A DNA stretch of 64,000 nt, taken from assembly GCF_019131995.1 (NCBI RefSeq), contig NZ_JAHONA010000003.1:62001-126000 (forward strand), written 5' to 3'. Positions 59,710-64,000 of the stretch are shown piece after piece. The translations under genes and the position numbers were made by a program. The stretch is from Collinsella aerofaciens (GTDB lineage Bacteria > Actinomycetota > Coriobacteriia > Coriobacteriales > Coriobacteriaceae). Position 1 is the first letter of the stretch. Each line of letters begins with the position of its first letter. The notes beneath the pieces were generated by a model. It was not told the origin of the DNA and did no database searches. It saw nothing but the letters and a program-made list of their open reading frames with translations.

Positions 59710-60477
59710 CTACTCGCCTGCCTTGACGACCATAGAAGCGAAGTCGGCAGCCTTGAGCGAAGCGCCGCCCACAAGGGCGCCATCAACGTCGGGCTTGGCG
59801 ACGAGCTCGGCGATGTTGCCGGGCTTAGCGGAACCACCGTACAGGACGCGGATGCCGTTAGCGAGCTCCTCGCCGAACATCTCCTTGAGGGTCTCACGGA
59901 TAGCGCCGCAGACCTCCTGAGCGTCCTCGGCGGTAGCGGTCTTGCCGGTGCCGATGGCCCAGATGGGCTCGTAGGCGACGACGACCTGCTTGGGGCAGGT
60001 GATCTCAAGACCAGCAAGGCCAGCCTTGACCTGGTTCACGACGTGCTCGACATAGGTACCAGCCTCGCGAACCTCGAGGGACTCGCCGCAGCAGAAGACG
60101 GGAACAAGGCCGGCGGCAACGAGAGCCTTAGCCTTCTTGTTCTGGTCCTCGTCGGTCTCGTGGAAGTAGTCGCGACGCTCGGAGTGACCGATGATGCAGT
60201 AGGTGCAGCCAGCGGACTTGAGCATGTCGCAAGAGGACTCACCGGTGAAGGCACCCTTGGCCTCCCAGTACACGTTCTGTGCACCGAGGGCGATGGGGGC
60301 AGCCTGAATGCGGTCATGAACCGTGGTGATGTCGATGGTCGGAGGGCAGACGAGCACCTCGACGCCAGCCGGAACCTCGGGCAGAGCCTGAGCCAGCTCG
60401 TCGGCGAGCTTGGCAGCCTCGGCGACGTCGTTGTTCATCTTCCAGTTACCAGCGATAAGAAGGGTGCGATTAGGCAT
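59710..60477 (-). CDS. tpiA: Triosephosphate isomerase
   Basis: This 255-residue TIM barrel has the N-terminal 'AGNWKMN' with the active-site Lys, 'GHSERRDYF' with the His, 'YEPIWAIGTG' with the Glu, and the phosphate loop 'YGGSAKPGN'. It equilibrates glyceraldehyde-3-phosphate and dihydroxyacetone phosphate. The ATG overlaps the pgk stop by 8 bases and follows GGAGGCG. Confidence 0.94.
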   Translation of the reverse strand: MPNRTLLIAGNWKMNNDVAEAAKLADELAQALPEVPAGVEVLVCPPTIDITTVHDRIQAAPIALGAQNVYWEAKGAFTGESSCDMLKSAGCTYCIIGHSERRDYFHETDEDQNKKAKALVAAGLVPVFCCGESLEVREAGTYVEHVVNQVKAGLAGLEITCPKQVVVAYEPIWAIGTGKTATAEDAQEVCGAIRETLKEMFGEELANGIRVLYGGSAKPGNIAELVAKPDVDGALVGGASLKAADFASMVVKAGE

Positions 60478-61660
60478 CGAGAAGCGCCTCCACTCCGGGC
60501 AGGGCCTTACCCTCGACGAGCTCCATGGAAGCGCCACCACCGGTGGAGATCCAGCTCATCTTGTCGGCCAGGTTGAACTTGTTGACAGCTGCGACAGAGT
60601 CGCCACCGCCGATGATCGAGGTGCAGTCGGCCTCGGCGACAGCCTCGGCGATAGCCTGGGTGCCGTGAGCGAAGTTATCGAACTCGAAGACGCCCATGGG
60701 GCCATTCCAGAACACGGTCTTGGCGCCCTTGACGGCCTCGGCGTAGAGCTCCTCGGTCTTGGGGCCGATGTCCATGCCCTCACGATCGTCGGGGATAGCG
60801 TCGGAAGCGACAACCTCGGGGACAGCGTCCTCGCCAAAGTGATCGGCAACGCGGTTGTCGATGGGGAGCAGGATCTTGACGCCCTTCTCCTCGGCCTTCT
60901 TGAGCATCTCGCCAGCGCGCTCGACCCAGTCCTCTTCCTTGAGGGACTGACCGACGGACAGGCCCTGAGCCAGGAAGAACGTGTAGGCCATACCGCCACC
61001 GATGATCAGGGTGTCAGCGGAGTCGATGAGGTGATCGAGAACGCCGATCTTGGAGGAAACCTTGGAACCGCCGACGATAGCGACGAAGGGGCGCTCGGGC
61101 TCGGCGAAGATGCCGGTCAGCGTGTCGACCTCCTTCTCGAGCAGGAAGCCGGCGACGGCAGGCAGGTAAGCGGCGGGGCCCACGACGGAACCCTGGGCGC
61201 GGTGAGCGGTGCCGAAGGCATCGAGAACGAAGACGTCACCATAGGAAGCGAGCTTCTTGGCGATCTCGGGATCGTTCTTCTTCTCGCGCTTATCGAAGCG
61301 GACGTTCTCGAGAACGAGAACCTTGCCCGGCTCGACGGCAGCGACGGCCTCGGCAGCCTTCTCGCCGTAAGTGTCGGCGACAAAGGCAACGTCGAGACCA
61401 GAGAGCTCGGCGAGCTTCTTGGCGACAGGCTCAAGGGAGAGCTCAGGCTGGAAGCCGGTGCCATCGGGACGGCCGAGGTGGCTCATGAGGATGACGCGAG
61501 CGTTGTGCTCAACGAGATAGTTGATGGTGGGCAGGGCAGCCTTGATACGGGTGGTGTCGCCAACGACGCCATCCTTGATAGGCACGTTGAAGTCAACGCG
61601 GACGAGAACGCGCTTGCCGTCGACATCGATGTCGCGGACGGTCTTCTTGGTAAAGGCCAT
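60470..61660 (-). CDS. pgk: Phosphoglycerate kinase
   Basis: This 396-residue enzyme has 'RVDFNVPIKDG' with 3PG-binding residues, 'LMSHLGRPDG', and C-terminal nucleotide-binding motifs 'WNGPMGVFEF' and 'GGGDSVAAV'. It makes ATP from 1,3-bisphosphoglycerate. The ATG at 61660 follows AAAGGTAG. It is separated from gap by a hairpin at 61723-61760. Confidence 0.94.
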   Translation of the reverse strand: MAFTKKTVRDIDVDGKRVLVRVDFNVPIKDGVVGDTTRIKAALPTINYLVEHNARVILMSHLGRPDGTGFQPELSLEPVAKKLAELSGLDVAFVADTYGEKAAEAVAAVEPGKVLVLENVRFDKREKKNDPEIAKKLASYGDVFVLDAFGTAHRAQGSVVGPAAYLPAVAGFLLEKEVDTLTGIFAEPERPFVAIVGGSKVSSKIGVLDHLIDSADTLIIGGGMAYTFFLAQGLSVGQSLKEEDWVERAGEMLKKAEEKGVKILLPIDNRVADHFGEDAVPEVVASDAIPDDREGMDIGPKTEELYAEAVKGAKTVFWNGPMGVFEFDNFAHGTQAIAEAVAEADCTSIIGGGDSVAAVNKFNLADKMSWISTGGGASMELVEGKALPGVEALLDA

Positions 61661-61722
61661 GTTTGCTTCTACCTTTCGTACGTGTCTGCCTCCCATTACG
61701 GCAGACGATTTCCTATAAAAAT

Positions 61723-61760
61723 GGCGCGACCCTAGGGTGTAAGCCCTATAAGGCCGCGCC
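61723..61760 (-). terminator. Hairpin between gap and pgk
   Basis: GGCGCG and CGCGCC enclose a secondary GGG/CCC stem, and ATTTTTATAGG follows on the minus strand. Probably a partial terminator that keeps gap mRNA above pgk. Confidence 0.55.
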
Positions 61761-61800
61761 CTTCTTTAGACGCTCAACGAGCTATTCGCTAAAAGCTAAA

Positions 61801-62826
61801 TTAAGCAACGAACTTCTCGAAGTACTTGATGGTGCGGACCATCTGAGAGGTGTAAGAGTTCTCGTTGTCGTACCAAGAGGTGACCTGAACGAGGGTCTGG
61901 CCGTTGCCGAGGTCAGAGCACATGGTCTGAGTGGCGTCGAAGATGGAGCCGTGGGTCTCGCCGATGATGTCGGTGGAGACGATGTCGTCCTCGTTGTAAC
62001 CGAAGGTCTCGGAGATGGTGGCAGCGTAGGCCTTCATAGCGGCGTTGACCTCGTCGACGGTGACCTTCTTGTCAACGACAGCGTAGAGGTTGGTGATGGA
62101 GCCGGTCGGCGTCGGGACGCGCTGGGCAGCACCGATGAGCTTACCGTTGAGCTCGGGGAGAACCAGGCCGATAGCCTTGGCAGCACCGGTGGTGTTGGGG
62201 ACGATGTTGACGGCGCAGGCGCGGCTACGACGCTTGTTGCCCTTGCGCTGCGGGCCGTCGAGCGGCATCTGGTCGCCGGTCCAGGCGTGAATGGTGGTCA
62301 TGATGCCGGACACGATGGGAGCGAAGTCGTTCAGACCCTTGGCCATCGGAGCGAGGCAGTTGGTGGTGCAGGAAGCAGCGGAGATGATGTTGTCCTCAGC
62401 GGTCAGCGTCTCATGGTTGACGTTGTACACGATGGTGGGCAGATCGCTGCCGGCCGGAGCGGAGATGACGACCTTCTTGGCGCCAGCGTTGATGTGGGCC
62501 TGAGCCTTAGCCTTGCTGGTGTAGAAGCCGGTGCACTCGAGAACGACGTCGACGTCGAGGTCGCCCCAAGGCAGGTTGTTGGCGTCGGCCTCCTTGTAGA
62601 TCTTGATCTCCTTGCCGTCAACGGTGATGGAATCCTCGCCAGCAACGACCTCGTGATCGCGAGCGTAGTTGCCCTGCGTGGAGTCGTACTTCAGCAGGTA
62701 AGCGAGCATATCGGGAGAGGTGAGGTCGTTGATAGCGACGATCTCGGAGCCCTCATGACCGAACATCTGACGGAAAGCCAGACGACCGATGCGACCGAAG
62801 CCGTTAATAGCAACCTTTACTGCCAT
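61801..62826 (-). CDS. gap: Glyceraldehyde-3-phosphate dehydrogenase
   Basis: This 341-residue enzyme has the Rossmann motif 'INGFGRIGR', catalytic Cys in '[12 protein letters not shown]', and '[24 protein letters not shown]' as in GapA. It oxidises G3P to 1,3-bisphosphoglycerate with NAD. The ATG at 62826 follows AAAGGAGA. First gene of the glycolytic operon, downstream of whiA. Confidence 0.95.
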   Translation of the reverse strand: MAVKVAINGFGRIGRLAFRQMFGHEGSEIVAINDLTSPDMLAYLLKYDSTQGNYARDHEVVAGEDSITVDGKEIKIYKEADANNLPWGDLDVDVVLECTGFYTSKAKAQAHINAGAKKVVISAPAGSDLPTIVYNVNHETLTAEDNIISAASCTTNCLAPMAKGLNDFAPIVSGIMTTIHAWTGDQMPLDGPQRKGNKRRSRACAVNIVPNTTGAAKAIGLVLPELNGKLIGAAQRVPTPTGSITNLYAVVDKKVTVDEVNAAMKAYAATISETFGYNEDDIVSTDIIGETHGSIFDATQTMCSDLGNGQTLVQVTSWYDNENSYTSQMVRTIKYFEKFVA

Positions 62827-62958
62827 TGTGTCTCCTTTCGTAAGGCCCCCGCGAGCTACAGCGCCCGCCGTTGAGGCCCACAAACTAACCACTCGCCTAA
62901 TATACCTTTTTTTTGACTTGAATTTCACGAGAATGCTCGAAATTGAAAATCAAATTTA

Positions 62959-62974
62959 CGTTAAAACGTTTTAA
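62959..62974. promoter_or_regulatory. Palindrome upstream of gap
   Basis: TTAAAACGTTTTAA (62961-62974) is a perfect 14-bp palindrome in an AT-rich stretch between whiA and gap. It may be an operator for the glycolytic operon; no regulator gene is adjacent. Confidence 0.4.
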
Positions 62975-63019
62975 AGAGTAAAACAGCAGTTCAATCCCTA
63001 TATAAGCAGTTTCGTTCAA

Positions 63020-63949
63020 CTACCTGTTTGCTTCAATGAGCTTTTCAAGCCTCAAAACGCGATGGTACAGGGCAGACTTCGACAAGGGAGGGTCAGCCAT
63101 CTCCCCCAGATCGCGCAGTGACAGATCGGGATAGCGCTCGCGCAGGTCGCAAAAGACCGCCAAGGCGTCCGGAAGCGTGTCGCGCAAACCCCGCTGTTCG
63201 AGCTCATCGATCAACGCAAGCTGATGCTGGGCGGCACCCGCACTTCTGGTCTGGTTGGCGAGCTCGGCGTTCACGCGACGGTTTACGTCGTTCTTAACCA
63301 ATTTGACCGCGCGCGCTTCCTCGATCTCGGCAACGCTGCGCTTGGCACCGACCAGCTTTAGGAGCTGCTCGATCTCCTCGGCGCTCTTAATGTACACGGC
63401 ATATGACCCCCGCCGTGCATTAACACGAGCATGGACCCCAATCTGCTCCAACAGATCGCAAAGCCCCTTGGCATATTGCTCTCCCTGCACCGCGATCTCC
63501 AAATGAAAATCGCCGCGTGGATCGGCCACGAAGCCGCCCGCGATGAGCGCGCCGCGGATATAGGCAAGCCTGCAGCAGGGACGGGCAACGATATGCCGGG
63601 GCACGCCGGCGACAAGTCCTCCCCTGCGGTCGAGGATGCCCAGCAGCACCAGAGCCTTATCCAGGTCTGGCTGATCAGGCAAGGTGATGAGGTAGTTTCG
63701 AACCTTATGCAATACAGATTTACGAACGGTGAATTCCGTTTTGAGCTTAAGGATGCGATGCGTCAGTGTGATCATCGTGCGCGCGACGGCGCCCGTCTCG
63801 GTCGCGACCGTCAAACGATACCGCCCGGAGCCGGCCAGCGAAAGTGTACCGCTCACACGCGTCAGGGCGGCAAGCGTCGACAAATCGCAGTATTCACATT
63901 CGGGTTCGCAGCGCGCGAGCTCGTCACGCACCTCGGCGGTAAACGACAT
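63020..63949 (-). CDS. whiA: WhiA-family regulator
   Basis: This 309-residue protein has an N-terminal LAGLIDADG-like fold ('RLAYIRGALIAGGFVADPRGDFHLEI', residues about 130-155) and a C-terminal helix-turn-helix ('LSLRDLGEMADPPLSKSALYHRVLRLEKLI'). WhiA is a DNA-binding regulator linked to sporulation control in streptomycetes and to cell division and chromosome functions in other Gram-positives. It lies between rapZ-like and gap genes as usual in actinobacteria. Confidence 0.92.
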   Translation of the reverse strand: MSFTAEVRDELARCEPECEYCDLSTLAALTRVSGTLSLAGSGRYRLTVATETGAVARTMITLTHRILKLKTEFTVRKSVLHKVRNYLITLPDQPDLDKALVLLGILDRRGGLVAGVPRHIVARPCCRLAYIRGALIAGGFVADPRGDFHLEIAVQGEQYAKGLCDLLEQIGVHARVNARRGSYAVYIKSAEEIEQLLKLVGAKRSVAEIEEARAVKLVKNDVNRRVNAELANQTRSAGAAQHQLALIDELEQRGLRDTLPDALAVFCDLRERYPDLSLRDLGEMADPPLSKSALYHRVLRLEKLIEANR

Positions 63950-63955
63950 GCAAGC

Positions 63956-64000
63956 CTATGCTTTCGTGTTGGCGCGCGAAAGGTCGCGATGGGAAATGCT
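63956..64000 (-). CDS. C-terminal end of a RapZ-like nucleotide-binding protein (fragment)
   Basis: The last 14 codons before a TAG at 63956-63958 read SISHRDLSRANTKA. The HRD motif close to the C-terminus matches RapZ/YvcJ proteins, which precede whiA in many Gram-positives. Only the tail is in the window, so the assignment is tentative. Confidence 0.45.
   Translation of the reverse strand, partial: SISHRDLSRANTKA

Noticed and set aside
1..64000. CRISPR arrays, insertion sequences or prophage
   Set aside because: No regularly spaced repeats, no transposase or integrase motif and no phage structural genes were found on either strand.

Overview
The window is a GC-rich, gene-dense bacterial chromosome segment. 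It most likely comes from a gut actinobacterium of the class Coriobacteriia, and Collinsella is my best guess. This is inference from gene content and order: whiA next to gap-pgk-tpiA-gpmI-secG, a DUF3793 protein paired with a short flavodoxin, oxygen-sensitive enzymes such as NrdD/NrdG, and a fructoselysine catabolic operon. No rRNA, transposase, integrase, prophage or CRISPR array is visible.

Layout. 1-1.4 kb: 3' end of a tcdA-like gene and a TatD-type nuclease. 1.5-8.4 kb: an Amadori-product (fructoselysine) operon, read leftward: YfcC-type transporter, amidohydrolase, frlC, frlB, frlD. Its GntR/UTRA regulator lies just upstream and a palindromic operator sits between them. 8.5-10 kb: two HAD phosphatases. 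10.5-13.4 kb: an isolated three-gene operon of an unknown protein, a ClpP-like serine protease and a soluble VirD4/TraG-type ATPase. This is the strongest candidate for an undescribed system. 13.5-18.8 kb: pgi, a truncated Fe-ADH-like protein, a PAP2 phosphatase, and an SOS-controlled Y-family polymerase with a YolD partner. 18.8-24 kb: heavy-metal-associated protein, DUF3793-flavodoxin pair with a possible iron box, and an amino-acid ABC transporter. 24-31.6 kb: DNase IV, an oxidoreductase bracketed by two 86-bp palindromic repeats, aldo/keto reductase, ketopantoate reductase-like protein, a secreted protein, and metY behind a leader peptide with a divergent LysR gene.

32.8-41 kb: RNase HI, a Gfo/Idh oxidoreductase, acylphosphatase, a Fur-family regulator, HAD phosphatase, a SlyD-UreE-like nickel-chaperone pair, an M19 dipeptidase, a YgjP-type metallopeptidase, and folB/HD/folE. 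41-44.4 kb: nrdD-nrdG with NrdR boxes. 45-47.5 kb: five tRNA genes surrounding an alpha-glucosidase. 47.5-50.9 kb: a STAS-HATPase fusion with a SpoIIE-type phosphatase, then tRNA-Leu. 51.5-57.5 kb: the oppABCDF peptide transporter. 57.7-64 kb: secG, gpmI, tpiA, pgk, gap, whiA and the probable end of rapZ.

Themes. The metabolism is fermentative. Fructoselysine catabolism yields glucose-6-phosphate, which feeds pgi and the glycolytic block. Peptide and amino-acid uptake are prominent. Most genes between 42 and 64 kb lie on the minus strand. The most unusual feature of the DNA itself is a set of long, often nested intergenic palindromes. They differ in sequence but share architecture, and the outer arm of one is an inverted copy of the 3' end of oppF.
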